Shown in pieces: positions 41,967 to 49,828 of a stretch of 64,000 nt of DNA. Below the pieces are notes generated by a model that was not told the origin of the DNA, did no database searches, and saw nothing but the letters and a program-made list of their open reading frames with translations. Source of the stretch: Streptomyces sp. NBC_00704 (lineage in GTDB: Bacteria; Actinomycetota; Actinomycetes; Streptomycetales; Streptomycetaceae); the NCBI RefSeq assembly GCF_036226605.1, contig NZ_CP109000.1, forward strand, positions 4,398,501 to 4,462,500, given 5' to 3'. The translations under genes and the position numbers were made by a program. Every line of letters starts with the position of its first letter. Position 1 is the stretch's first letter.

Positions 41967-42749
41967 ATGTACGGACTGGCGGTCTGCGCCGAGATGGTCT
42001 TCCTGGATCTGCCGATGGACGAACGGGCCCGGCGCGTCCATGACGCCGGGTTCCAGGTGGAGATCTGGGACTGGACCCGGCACGACCTGGACGCCCTGGC
42101 CCGCACTCCGGCCGAGTTCTCGTCCATGACCGGATACATCAGGGGCAGCCTGACCGACGAGGAGGGCGCGGCCGAACTCCTGCGCACGGCCGAGGAATCC
42201 GTCCGGGCGGCGGACCGGCTCGGCTGCCCCCGGCTGAACCTGCACGGCACCGGACTGGACGGCCGGGGCCTGCCCGTGACGCCGGTGACCGGGGAGGCCA
42301 CCGGTGCGATGTGGCTCGCCGCCCACCGCACGCTCACCCGGATCGCGGAGCTGGGCGAGAGCGCCGGCGTCGTGTTCACGCTGGAGAACCTCAACACGGC
42401 CGTCGACCACCCCGGAGTCCCGTTCGCGACCGCCGCCGACACCCTCGCCCTGGTCCGTGCGGTGGACCGGCCGGGCCTGCGGATGAACCTGGACCTCTAC
42501 CACGCCCAGATCGGCGAAGGGAACCTGATCGAACTCGTCCGCCGGGCACACGCGGCGGACCTGATCGGCGAGATCCAGGTGGCCGACGTCCCGGGCCGCC
42601 GCGAACCGGGAACGGGCGAGATCAACTACCCCGCCGTGGCCCGCGTGCTGAAGGAGATCGGCTACGAGGGCACGGTCGCGATGGAAGCCTGGGCCTCCGA
42701 GAACACCGAGTCCGCCCTGAACCGCTTCCGCGAGGCCTTCACGCCCTGA
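41967..42749 (+). CDS. Hydroxypyruvate isomerase-like TIM-barrel protein
   Basis: A 260-aa xylose-isomerase-like TIM barrel. Metal/catalytic segments are VFTLENLNT (about 137), LRMNLDLYHAQIGEGNLIEL (about 172), the family-defining IQVADVPGRREPGTGEINYP (about 205-224) and TVAMEAWASE (about 238). These match hydroxypyruvate isomerases (Hyi/OtnI), which interconvert hydroxypyruvate or 2-oxo-tetronate compounds. ATG 41967 has AAGGGG upstream. It is single, divergent from a LacI regulator with shared operators, so expression is probably sugar-acid responsive. Confidence 0.85.
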   Translation: MYGLAVCAEMVFLDLPMDERARRVHDAGFQVEIWDWTRHDLDALARTPAEFSSMTGYIRGSLTDEEGAAELLRTAEESVRAADRLGCPRLNLHGTGLDGRGLPVTPVTGEATGAMWLAAHRTLTRIAELGESAGVVFTLENLNTAVDHPGVPFATAADTLALVRAVDRPGLRMNLDLYHAQIGEGNLIELVRRAHAADLIGEIQVADVPGRREPGTGEINYPAVARVLKEIGYEGTVAMEAWASENTESALNRFREAFTP

Positions 42750-42815
42750 CCAGTCGACACCGGCCCGCCGTGTCGACGGAACACCGGACACCGCGCCGGA
42801 CGCCGTCAGACGCTG

Positions 42816-43730
42816 TCAGACGCCGACGGGCCGGGCGGAGCCGCGGAAGACCTGCTCGGCGTGCCACGAGACATGGGCGGAGGCAACGGGCCGGACACCG
42901 GGCTGCGGACCGATGAGGGGACGGCCGGAGAGCGCGGTCACCTGCGCACGTGCGGCGGTGCTCCGACCGACGAACTGCTGTGCCACGAGGACGCGGTAGC
43001 CGTCGCCTATACCGAGGACGCCCCTGTCGAAGAGCTTGTGGTGCAGGGAACAAAGACACAGTCCGTTGTCGACGTCGTCCGGCCCGCCGTACGCCCACCA
43101 GCGCACATGAGCGGCCTCCAGGCCGACGGACACCGCGCCGATCATGCCGTCGTAGCCGCAGAAGGCACATTGGTGCTCATAGGCGGCCAACACCGCCTCC
43201 CGCATCCGGGAGTCCCGAAGCCGCCGCGCCGACCTCACCGCGCCCGCCATCCCGGGTGCCGTATCCGCCGTCGCCGTCGGGTCCAGCGCAAGGCCGACGT
43301 CCTCGCACAGATCCGGGTGGAGCGAGGGCGGAAAGTGCAGGTCCAGCAGCACACGTGCCATCCGTCCGAGCAACGAGGGCTCCCGCCGCAGCGCCGCCCG
43401 CAACTCGGGGGCCAACCGCCCGGCGGCGCCACTGCTCCGCAGCGCGCCGACCCCGGAACCGGGGCTGCCATGCCCCTGGTCGGTGCGCACCTCCCACACC
43501 CCGTCGCCGACCAGGTGATGGAAGGGATACGAGGGTGACGTCGCCCGCGCCGGCCCGTACTCGCGCAACAGCCGCCGGAGATCCCCCTCGACCGCGCTGT
43601 ACCGCAACTCGCCCTCGGCGTCCGCCTGATACCGCCCCAGCGCATACAGCAACAGCAGAGGCTTGTGCGGCGCCCGCACACCGTCCCGCCGCCACTGCCT
43701 CAACCCGGCAGCCCGCTCCACCCAGTCCAC
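42816..43730 (-). CDS. Phosphorothioate-DNA-type restriction endonuclease (SBD-HNH)
   Basis: A 304-aa nuclease. The N-terminal part (about 1-160) resembles the sulfur-binding domain of ScoMcrA-type enzymes: PHKPLLLLYALGRYQ (21-35) and SPSYPFHHLVGDGVWEVR (65-82). The C-terminal HNH domain has HQCAFCGYDG (Cys188/Cys191), EAAHVRWWAYGGPDDVDNGLCLC (His208, Asn222) and SLHHKLFDRG (His230/231). Relatives cut DNA near phosphorothioate or methylated sites. No dnd modification genes are in the window, so it would act as an orphan restriction barrier. GTG 43730 lies just before a strong hairpin separating it from the NTPase gene. Confidence 0.78.
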   Translation of the reverse strand: MDWVERAAGLRQWRRDGVRAPHKPLLLLYALGRYQADAEGELRYSAVEGDLRRLLREYGPARATSPSYPFHHLVGDGVWEVRTDQGHGSPGSGVGALRSSGAAGRLAPELRAALRREPSLLGRMARVLLDLHFPPSLHPDLCEDVGLALDPTATADTAPGMAGAVRSARRLRDSRMREAVLAAYEHQCAFCGYDGMIGAVSVGLEAAHVRWWAYGGPDDVDNGLCLCSLHHKLFDRGVLGIGDGYRVLVAQQFVGRSTAARAQVTALSGRPLIGPQPGVRPVASAHVSWHAEQVFRGSARPVGV

Positions 43731-43746
43731 ACGCCCAGTGTGACCC

Positions 43747-43776
43747 AGCCCGCGACCGACATGTCGGCCGCGGGCT
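43747..43776 (-). terminator. Hairpin between STAND and HNH genes
   Basis: AGCCCGCG (43747-43754) pairs with CGCGGGCT (43769-43776), and the enclosed CCGACATGTCGG (43756-43767) is itself a perfect palindrome. It lies 159 bp past the NTPase stop and 17 bp before the HNH start. A terminator is most likely; an operator role for the inner palindrome is possible. Confidence 0.65.
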
Positions 43777-43934
43777 TGTTACCCGGGCGCGTGACTGGTC
43801 CCCAGCCTGCCGTCGCGGACCGGATGCGACATGAGCGCGACTGCTCAACGGGTTCTCGCCGGGTACTCACAGAGGTACCGCGACAGCAGCGTGAGGAAAG
43901 CGACGGGTCCCTGATCAGAGGCGTTCGGGTAGGT

Positions 43935-46607
43935 CTATCGATCCGTGGCGGTTCGACCGCGACGTGTCATCACCAGGTGTCGCCATCGTTCGCGGGTCTG
44001 TCGTTCTCCGTCGGTCCACCGTGCCCCTGCGGTGTGCTCGGGAAGCGGAAGGCCGGCCATGAAGTGGGCGATGTCGACGTAATAGGCGTAGTCACCGCTC
44101 CGAGTGAGTTCGCGCAGCGAGGCGATCGCCGTGGCGACGTCGTCCTGGACGCCGAGGACGGCGTGGTGGAAGCACAGGGCCAGTTGCAGTTTCGCGGCGG
44201 CGTAGGCAATGCCGGAGACCTCGATCTCGGCGAGCAGGACAGCGGCTCGGTCAGGCAGGTCAGCGGCGAACCCGGCGTCGCGTACGAGCACCGCGATGCG
44301 TGCGGTCATCTCGCTGGAGCGCAGACTGAGGGGCGACAACAGCCGTTCCGCGAGGTCGAGTTCGTCGTCAGCTCGAAGCGGATCGGAGAAGGCGACGGCG
44401 AAAGCGAGATGCGCCTGCACCATCGCGGTCTCGCCGACGACACCCTGCTCCTCGGCTTCCCTCCGGCCTGCCAGGTAGGCGGCGACCGCCCGCTCCATGT
44501 CGCCCTGCACCCACCACACGTCTCCCAGCACGCGATGGTGCCGCCCCTCCCAGCCCAGCCTCCCCGCGGCTTCGACCGCGGCCGGGAAGTCTCCGCTCAG
44601 CCGGCTCAGGTGTGCCAGGCCGCGACGAGCGGCGGAAGCGAGCCGGCCCTCGGCGGCGGCGACGCGCTGCATCCCGCGACGTGACGCGTCGGTCAGCCCG
44701 AGGTCCCGCTGGGCCTTCGCCAGGTAGTACGTGGCCAGTTCGACGAGGTCCTCGGGGAGCAGCGCCGACGTGAGGACGGCCGAGAGCCGGCTGACCGTGC
44801 GTTCACGATGCTCGTGCTGGCGCCGGGCGATGGCGCTCAGCGTCTCCACCAGGGCGTCCGCCGCGGTCTGCATGCCGGCGGACGACGCGGCGTCGGCTGC
44901 GGGGAGCGCCAGTGGCTCCCAGACGGAGTCCCCTACGTACTGGAATGCCGCATCGGCGAGCCAGCCGAGATCGAGACGGAAGTCCCGTGCGAGGAGCAGC
45001 CCTTGCTGAAGGCAGGCGACCAGGACGGTGCGATCGTGGCGAAGGTCCTGGCGCCACTGTGATTCCAGGGCGTGGAAGGCCTGTTGGGCCGTGCGCCGCC
45101 AGTCCTGCTCCGACCAGCGGTCGTCACTGCTGTCGTCCGCGTTGCGAATCGCGGAGCGGATCAGGTCGTGGACATGGAAGGGCCACACACCGGACGAGGA
45201 ATCCCGGATGAAGGGGCGCTCGATCAGCCGTAGGGCGGGGGCGTCGTGGTTCATGCCGGCGGCCTGGGTGGCCAGGGGGACGGAGAACGCGCTGAGCAGG
45301 CTGACCGAGCGCAGGACATGGCGCTCGTCGGGGGTCAGGTCGCTGAGGGTACGTGCGATGAGGGCGGGGAAGTCGTGATCGAAGTCGGTGACCTGAGGTT
45401 GCCTGCCGCCGCGCCGGAGTTCCAGGTAGCGCATGACCGACAGGTCAAGGTACAGAGGCAGACCGTGGGAGCGCTCGGCGATGATCCGGCGAACCGGCTC
45501 GTCGATCAGCGGCTGTCCGTCGCGCCTCAGCCTGCGGACCAGGTAGTCCTCGCAGTCTTCGGGAGAGAAGTCGCCGATCAGAACTTGACGGCTCGGTGCA
45601 GCCCGCCCCACATGCGCGGTGTCGGCTGCGAGACCGGGCCAAGCCTGCGGCCCGGTCCAGTCGAGCTGCCCCTCCAAGCTCGTCTCCGCCCACTGGAGGC
45701 GGTTGCGTCCGGTGACGACGAAGAACGCGTTGGGCATCAACCACACGACACGTTGGAGCAGACGCTCGAAGTCGCGGTGCGTGCGGTCGCCGGTGTCCTC
45801 GAAGGTGTCCAGCAGGATGACGGGCAGTGCGCTCTTGCCGGCCGGCAGCTGGGCCAGGTCCCAGGCGAGGAGGTGCGGGTAGAAGCTGAGGGCTTCGAGG
45901 TCGGGATCGACCTCCAGGATGTCGGCCAGACGGGAACAGCCGGCGAGGGCGCGTACAGACTGGCGCCGTTCGCGTAACGCCTTGACGAGCGCGCCGGCCC
46001 CGTGCCCGAGCGCACCGCCGACCGTGCCGGGCAGGAGCAGGGCCTGGGCGACGTCGCCGAGGGCGGACTGCATCTGCTGGGGCAGGGCGGCAGCCGCGCT
46101 GAAGCGGCTCAGCAGCCCGCCACGGCGCAGGTGGTCCTCGATCGGTTCACCCGGATGGTTGTGCTCCCAGTAGCGGCGCAGGGCCAGGTCGAAGGCGGGC
46201 ATCGGCCTGCCGAGCGCGGCGACGGCAAGCCGGATGGTGAGGATGACGCCTTCGAAGTCCATGCCCGCGGCGCGCGCGAGGTCGATCCGGACCGGCAGCG
46301 TCCGCTCCTCGGCGTGGGGCGGCGATTCCCATTGCGCAGGCCGGTGCTCGCTGTGCGCCAGTGACGCCTCGACCTTGCGGGACAGCGTGGACTTGCCGAT
46401 CCCGCCCACGCCGTGGAACACGAGGACGTTACGGCGCGGAGCCTCCAGGTCCTCCACGTCGAAGTCCGCACGCGTCACGTGCCGTACGTGTTCGCCGAGG
46501 CCGGCCGTCACCGCCTGCCACTGTGCCTGCCGGTTCGTGAACGCCTCGCTTGCGGCGATGCTCCGGTCGTTCGAGCTGAACAAAGTTCGAAGGTCCCGCC
46601 CCGCCAC
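43935..46607 (-). CDS. STAND-type P-loop NTPase with helical-repeat C-terminus
   Basis: An 890-aa protein. A short N-terminus (FTNRQAQWQAVTAGLGEHV, 23-41) precedes a nucleotide-binding domain with Walker A GVGGIGKST (66-74), Walker B VILLDTFED (263-271) and sensor FFVVTGRNRLQW (about 297-308). A winged-helix-like region follows (LTPDERHVLRSVSLLSAFSVPLA, about 412). The C-terminal 330 residues are TPR-like helical repeats (RLASAARRGLAHLSRLSGDFPAAVEAAGRL). STAND proteins oligomerise on ligand sensing and often serve in phage defence or regulation. No fused effector domain is recognisable. GTG 46607 has GGGGGAG just upstream. It is on the same strand as the 272-aa and HTH-DUF488 genes. Confidence 0.82.
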   Translation of the reverse strand: MAGRDLRTLFSSNDRSIAASEAFTNRQAQWQAVTAGLGEHVRHVTRADFDVEDLEAPRRNVLVFHGVGGIGKSTLSRKVEASLAHSEHRPAQWESPPHAEERTLPVRIDLARAAGMDFEGVILTIRLAVAALGRPMPAFDLALRRYWEHNHPGEPIEDHLRRGGLLSRFSAAAALPQQMQSALGDVAQALLLPGTVGGALGHGAGALVKALRERRQSVRALAGCSRLADILEVDPDLEALSFYPHLLAWDLAQLPAGKSALPVILLDTFEDTGDRTHRDFERLLQRVVWLMPNAFFVVTGRNRLQWAETSLEGQLDWTGPQAWPGLAADTAHVGRAAPSRQVLIGDFSPEDCEDYLVRRLRRDGQPLIDEPVRRIIAERSHGLPLYLDLSVMRYLELRRGGRQPQVTDFDHDFPALIARTLSDLTPDERHVLRSVSLLSAFSVPLATQAAGMNHDAPALRLIERPFIRDSSSGVWPFHVHDLIRSAIRNADDSSDDRWSEQDWRRTAQQAFHALESQWRQDLRHDRTVLVACLQQGLLLARDFRLDLGWLADAAFQYVGDSVWEPLALPAADAASSAGMQTAADALVETLSAIARRQHEHRERTVSRLSAVLTSALLPEDLVELATYYLAKAQRDLGLTDASRRGMQRVAAAEGRLASAARRGLAHLSRLSGDFPAAVEAAGRLGWEGRHHRVLGDVWWVQGDMERAVAAYLAGRREAEEQGVVGETAMVQAHLAFAVAFSDPLRADDELDLAERLLSPLSLRSSEMTARIAVLVRDAGFAADLPDRAAVLLAEIEVSGIAYAAAKLQLALCFHHAVLGVQDDVATAIASLRELTRSGDYAYYVDIAHFMAGLPLPEHTAGARWTDGERQTRERWRHLVMTRRGRTATDR

Positions 46608-46771
46608 AACTCCCCCTGACGATCAACCCGAGCCAAGCCAGGCTCCGTTGACGACAGCATGGCACGCCCGCATTCAGGCACGTCCGCAGGCCGCATCCGG
46701 CACGCGGCAGTTCAGCCGACGACCTCTGTCAGGGGACGGTGACATGGGTTCCCCATCCTGCGTACTCACCC

Positions 46772-47590
46772 TCACAGGTCGAACAGGCTCTCCTGGAAGT
46801 TCTCGACGACATCCCGTCGCGGGTAGAACATGCCCAGCAGCAGGAACGTCTTGGGGCGGGCCGCGACGTTCCCGACGAAGCAGTGCACGGCCTTCTCCGG
46901 AGTGACCATCCGGTCGAACCAGCGCTCGCGAAGCTTCTCCTCCACGCCGTCCTTCCCGTAGTGGCGAACGAACTTGCGGTACGACTCACCCGCCTCCCAG
47001 TCCCTCAGCCCCATGTCGTGACCACCGCACTCCTGGTCCGCGCATCGGAAGCCGTACCGGAACTCAAGCGGCACCCACTCCAGTTGGCGAAGGTCCTGCG
47101 CGAGTAGATCCAACTGGTCTGCCAGGGCTGCCTTCGAAGCTGGCCAGGGCTCGGCAGGAGCCAAGCGGAAGCCGGTGAACTCCGCTGGGCGGAAGACGCC
47201 AAGCGACGTTCCTCGAAGCTCCTGGTCCTGCTTTATGGAGCACAGGGACGGCGCTACGAGGGGCTGCATATGCGAGAAGCGTTCGCGCCAGCCGTCCGCT
47301 GTCCCGAGGCGCTCGATGACCTTGAGACTCTGCAGGTTGGGGCGCAAGCTCTCGGGACGGCGGTCCCCATGATGTCGCTGCACATCGACCTCGACGATCG
47401 AGTACTTGGCGAACTGGCTTTCTTCGTTCAGCAGCCGGAACGGAACCGGGAAGAGCCGCACATGCTGGGGCGCCCCCTGGTCGAGCCGTATGCCGGCCAC
47501 GCAGCTCGTCTCGTGGTACTTCGCGGACAGTTCCGGATAGGTCTTGACCGTGATCATGATCCGTGCGCGCTGCCAAATCCCCGATCCCAT
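46772..47590 (-). CDS. Unrecognised protein with C-x4-C-x2-H motif (272 aa)
   Basis: A soluble protein. Its N-terminal part (ITVKTYPELSAKYHETSCVAGIRLD...HVRLFPVPFRLL, about 13-55) looks like a beta-rich module. Residues 180-199 carry FRCADQECGGHDMGLRDWE, where Cys183, Cys188 and His191 may bind a metal and Asp197/Glu199 are nearby acids. A helical YRKFVRHYGKDGVEEKLRERW and a hydrophobic strand KTFLLLGMFYPR follow. ATG 47590 is fixed by GGAGGGGG 5 bases upstream. G+C is visibly below the flanks. It sits between HTH-DUF488 and the STAND gene. I cannot assign a family. Confidence 0.7.
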   Translation of the reverse strand: MGSGIWQRARIMITVKTYPELSAKYHETSCVAGIRLDQGAPQHVRLFPVPFRLLNEESQFAKYSIVEVDVQRHHGDRRPESLRPNLQSLKVIERLGTADGWRERFSHMQPLVAPSLCSIKQDQELRGTSLGVFRPAEFTGFRLAPAEPWPASKAALADQLDLLAQDLRQLEWVPLEFRYGFRCADQECGGHDMGLRDWEAGESYRKFVRHYGKDGVEEKLRERWFDRMVTPEKAVHCFVGNVAARPKTFLLLGMFYPRRDVVENFQESLFDL

Positions 47591-47676
47591 GGTTGCCCCC
47601 TCCACTGATCTCCCGATCCGATTGGAGGAGAGGCATGCGCCACCGGCAAGAGCGCGTACAGGAGCGAGGGGCGAAG

Positions 47677-48357
47677 TCAGGCCAGGGGAATTACGGGCAC
47701 GGCGGCCCGCTTGCGGACCGTCTCCAGGACGACCTGTCGGTGGCAGCGGCTTTCGTCTTTCTCGAAGCACAGCACCGCGACCCGGGACTGCCGGGCATGC
47801 TCTGCGAGGCGCTCGAGATCGGTTTGCGCTTCCTCGGACCGCAGCACGCCACGGAACCGAGCCCGGCCCACGTCGAGGCGGCCCTCCCAGAACGGCGCCC
47901 GGTTGTCCCTGGGATTGCCCAGGCCACGCAGGTGGGTGTATTCGATGCCGGCCTCGGCGAGTGCCTGCCCGAGCCGAGTCTTGCTGAAGCCCTTCTTGCG
48001 GCTGATCGGTGTAAGTCGTACGTCCGCCACGACATCAATACGGCTGTCGAGGAGAGAGGAGACGAACGAGTCGATGTCCCGGCCTTCGTACCCTGCGGAC
48101 CAGAGGCCGGGAGCGACCTTGGCCCCCTGGAAGAGTTCATCGAGGGAGACTTCAAGTGCCTCGGCGACTGCTCCGACGGTGAAGAAACCTGGCTGGATCG
48201 CTCCCTCGCTCTCCAGACCGGCCAGCGTTCCTACGGTGATGCCAGCTTCCTTGGAGAGCCGCTCCCGCGACCATCCTCGAGCCTCCCGCATCGCTCGCAC
48301 GCGCTGGGCGAGTGCTCGGGCGTGGTCGTGGGGACGCGCTGAGTGATGGCTTGCCAT
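47677..48357 (-). CDS. XRE-type HTH fused to DUF488
   Basis: A 226-aa protein. Residues about 12-78 form an XRE HTH (ALAQRVRAMREARGWSRERLSKEAGITVGTLAGLES...VAEALEVSLDELF). Residues about 85-226 are DUF488: SAGYEGRDIDSFVSSLLDSRIDVVADVRL, GIEYTHLRGLGNPRD, and the conserved C-terminal CFEKDESRCHRQVV. DUF488 is of unknown biochemical function and is frequent next to mobile and defence genes. The fusion suggests a DNA-binding regulator that senses something through DUF488. ATG 48357. The next gene starts 86 bp downstream on the same strand; the tRNA-Pro is 240 bp upstream. Confidence 0.85.
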   Translation of the reverse strand: MASHHSARPHDHARALAQRVRAMREARGWSRERLSKEAGITVGTLAGLESEGAIQPGFFTVGAVAEALEVSLDELFQGAKVAPGLWSAGYEGRDIDSFVSSLLDSRIDVVADVRLTPISRKKGFSKTRLGQALAEAGIEYTHLRGLGNPRDNRAPFWEGRLDVGRARFRGVLRSEEAQTDLERLAEHARQSRVAVLCFEKDESRCHRQVVLETVRKRAAVPVIPLA

Positions 48358-48547
48358 GTGTCGTGATCCTAAGGGCGGTTGAGGCGGGCGGGCATGGTGT
48401 TCCCGGCCGACTACTAGGCTGGATTCGCGAACGCGCAGGTCCGAGTGCCCTAAGCCGCCGCACTTCAGACGGCCTCACCAGTCACCCACTGGGAGAACCC
48501 GACCAAGATTCTCCCAGATTTCTCCCAAGCGATCTCCAGGAACAACT

Positions 48548-48582
48548 CAGGGGCCTGATCCATCAACTGGATCAGGCCCCTG
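48548..48582 (-). terminator. tRNA-Pro terminator
   Basis: CAGGGGCCTGATCCA (48548-48562) is perfectly complementary to TGGATCAGGCCCCTG (48568-48582), with a 5-base loop, 16 bp downstream of the tRNA 3' end on the minus strand. Confidence 0.85.
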
Positions 48583-48598
48583 ACCTGGTACTTCACTG

Positions 48599-48672
48599 TC
48601 GGGGTGGCGGGATTTGAACCCACGACCTCTTCGTCCCGAACGAAGCGCGCTGCCAAGCTGCGCTACACCCCG
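48599..48672 (-). tRNA. tRNA-Pro (anticodon CGG)
   Basis: On the minus strand the acceptor arms CGGGGTG and CACCCCG pair perfectly. The D arm is GCGC...GCGC, the anticodon stem CTTCG/CGAAG encloses loop TTCGGGA (anticodon CGG), and the T arm GTGGG-TTCAAAT-CCCGC is followed by discriminator A. It is 74 nt with no encoded CCA. The 3' end faces the accessory genes at 42.8-48.4 kb, the usual geometry for tRNA-integrated elements, but no integrase or second att copy is seen. Confidence 0.95.
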
Positions 48673-48714
48673 ATGTCGCTGCTTGTCCTGCTTGTCGCGG
48701 CGACGTCGTTTACT

Positions 48715-49500
48715 TTAGCCCACCGGTGGCCGGAGACGAAATCCGGTTTTGGCTCGGTGAGTGATCGGGTTCGGGCGGGCGTGGTCGAGGGCTACGAGGA
48801 CGACTGCGAGGGCGTAGAAGGCCAGCCCGAGCAGGAGGGCGTTGGCCAGGGTGTGCTTGTAACCGTGGGCCTCGGCGTCGAGGAACGGGTAGAGATAGCG
48901 GCCCGGAGTGCCGGCGGTGATCACCTGGGCGCGGGCCAGGGAGAACGCCAGGTAGGCGACGGGGTAGAGCATCCATGTCGCGGCCCGGCGCAGGCGCATC
49001 TGGCCCGGCGCTGTCAAGAGCAGCCAGTCGAGGACGGCGGCCACCGGTGTCACCGAGTGCAGGAGGTGGCCGGCGACCGCGTGCCAGCCCGTGGGGGCGG
49101 TGTTGGTGCTGGTCACCGAGAAGGGGACGGACGCGTCGGCCAGGAGCAGGTGGTACACCAGGCCGGTGATCACGACGTAGAGGAGCGCCGCCCCCGTCAG
49201 GGCCGCGGGGAGCGGTCGGCGGGCGGTCCATGCGCGGCGGGCGGACAGCAGCGTGACCAGGGCCAGCAGGATGTTGCTCTGGATCGCGAAGTGGCTCAGT
49301 ACCCGCAGCGGGCTGCCGAGCAGGAAGGCGAGGGTCACGCCCGCCGCGGCCGTGCCGGCCAGCAGTAGGCGGAGCGTGGCGGCCAGGTGGCGGCGCACGG
49401 GGGCGACCACCGCCGAGGCGGGGACGGAGGAGAGCAGGAGCGCGTGGGTCCGCGGAATCGCAGGCAGATCCGGGAGGTCCCTGGGTATCGGCGCGGTCAT
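48715..49500 (-). CDS. Pr6Pr-family membrane protein
   Basis: A 261-aa protein with six or seven TM helices. It has SHFAIQSNILLALVTLL (about 69-85), GWHAVAGHLLHSVTPVAAVLDWLLL (about 137-161), and W...YPVAYLAFSLARAQVI...GRYLYPFLD, the pattern of the FAR-17a/AIG1-like Pr6Pr family. Function is unknown; human relatives are fatty-acid-ester hydrolases with membrane-embedded Thr/His, and the His residues here fall in the same kind of segment. ATG 49500. Confidence 0.78.
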   Translation of the reverse strand: MTAPIPRDLPDLPAIPRTHALLLSSVPASAVVAPVRRHLAATLRLLLAGTAAAGVTLAFLLGSPLRVLSHFAIQSNILLALVTLLSARRAWTARRPLPAALTGAALLYVVITGLVYHLLLADASVPFSVTSTNTAPTGWHAVAGHLLHSVTPVAAVLDWLLLTAPGQMRLRRAATWMLYPVAYLAFSLARAQVITAGTPGRYLYPFLDAEAHGYKHTLANALLLGLAFYALAVVLVALDHARPNPITHRAKTGFRLRPPVG

Positions 49501-49620
49501 GCCTTCACGCTAGGCAAAGGTGATGAAACGGGCGATACGGGTGGGCTGTTCGGGGGACCCGTCGAACATCCGAGGAGGAGCCCCGGGTGTCCCTTCCAGG
49601 CTCCAAGGGGTCCATCTCGG

Positions 49621-49724
49621 TCACCAGTCACCCAGACGCCAGTCACCCAGTCACCCAGTCACCCAGTTACCAGTTACGCATCACGCATCACGCATCACGC
49701 ATCACACGCGTCACGCATCACGTT
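49621..49724 (+). repeat. CAGTCACC and GCATCAC tandem repeats
   Basis: Several 8-10 bp units (CAGTCACC, CAGTTAC) are followed by five or six 7-bp GCATCAC units. The 328-bp gap 49501-49828 contains no recognised gene. The array is AT-richer than its surroundings. Confidence 0.8.
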
Positions 49725-49828
49725 CGCTCACGGGCCGGACGCGTCCGCGCTCGCAGGGCACCGGCGCGGCCCGCCCCGGGACGCGTCCCTCACGCCCGGG
49801 GAGGGAAAGCCGGCGTACGGCGTACGTC

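Noticed and set aside
42750..48599. Integrated element bounded by att copies of the tRNA-Pro 3' end
   Set aside because: I looked for a second copy of the tRNA 3' segment near 42.7-43.9 kb and found none, and there is no integrase. An island is suspected from content and G+C, but its borders are not shown.
48465..48656. 63-codon minus-strand frame running through the tRNA-Pro and terminator
   Set aside because: It reads the tRNA and hairpin as protein. The tRNA structure is complete, so this is noncoding.
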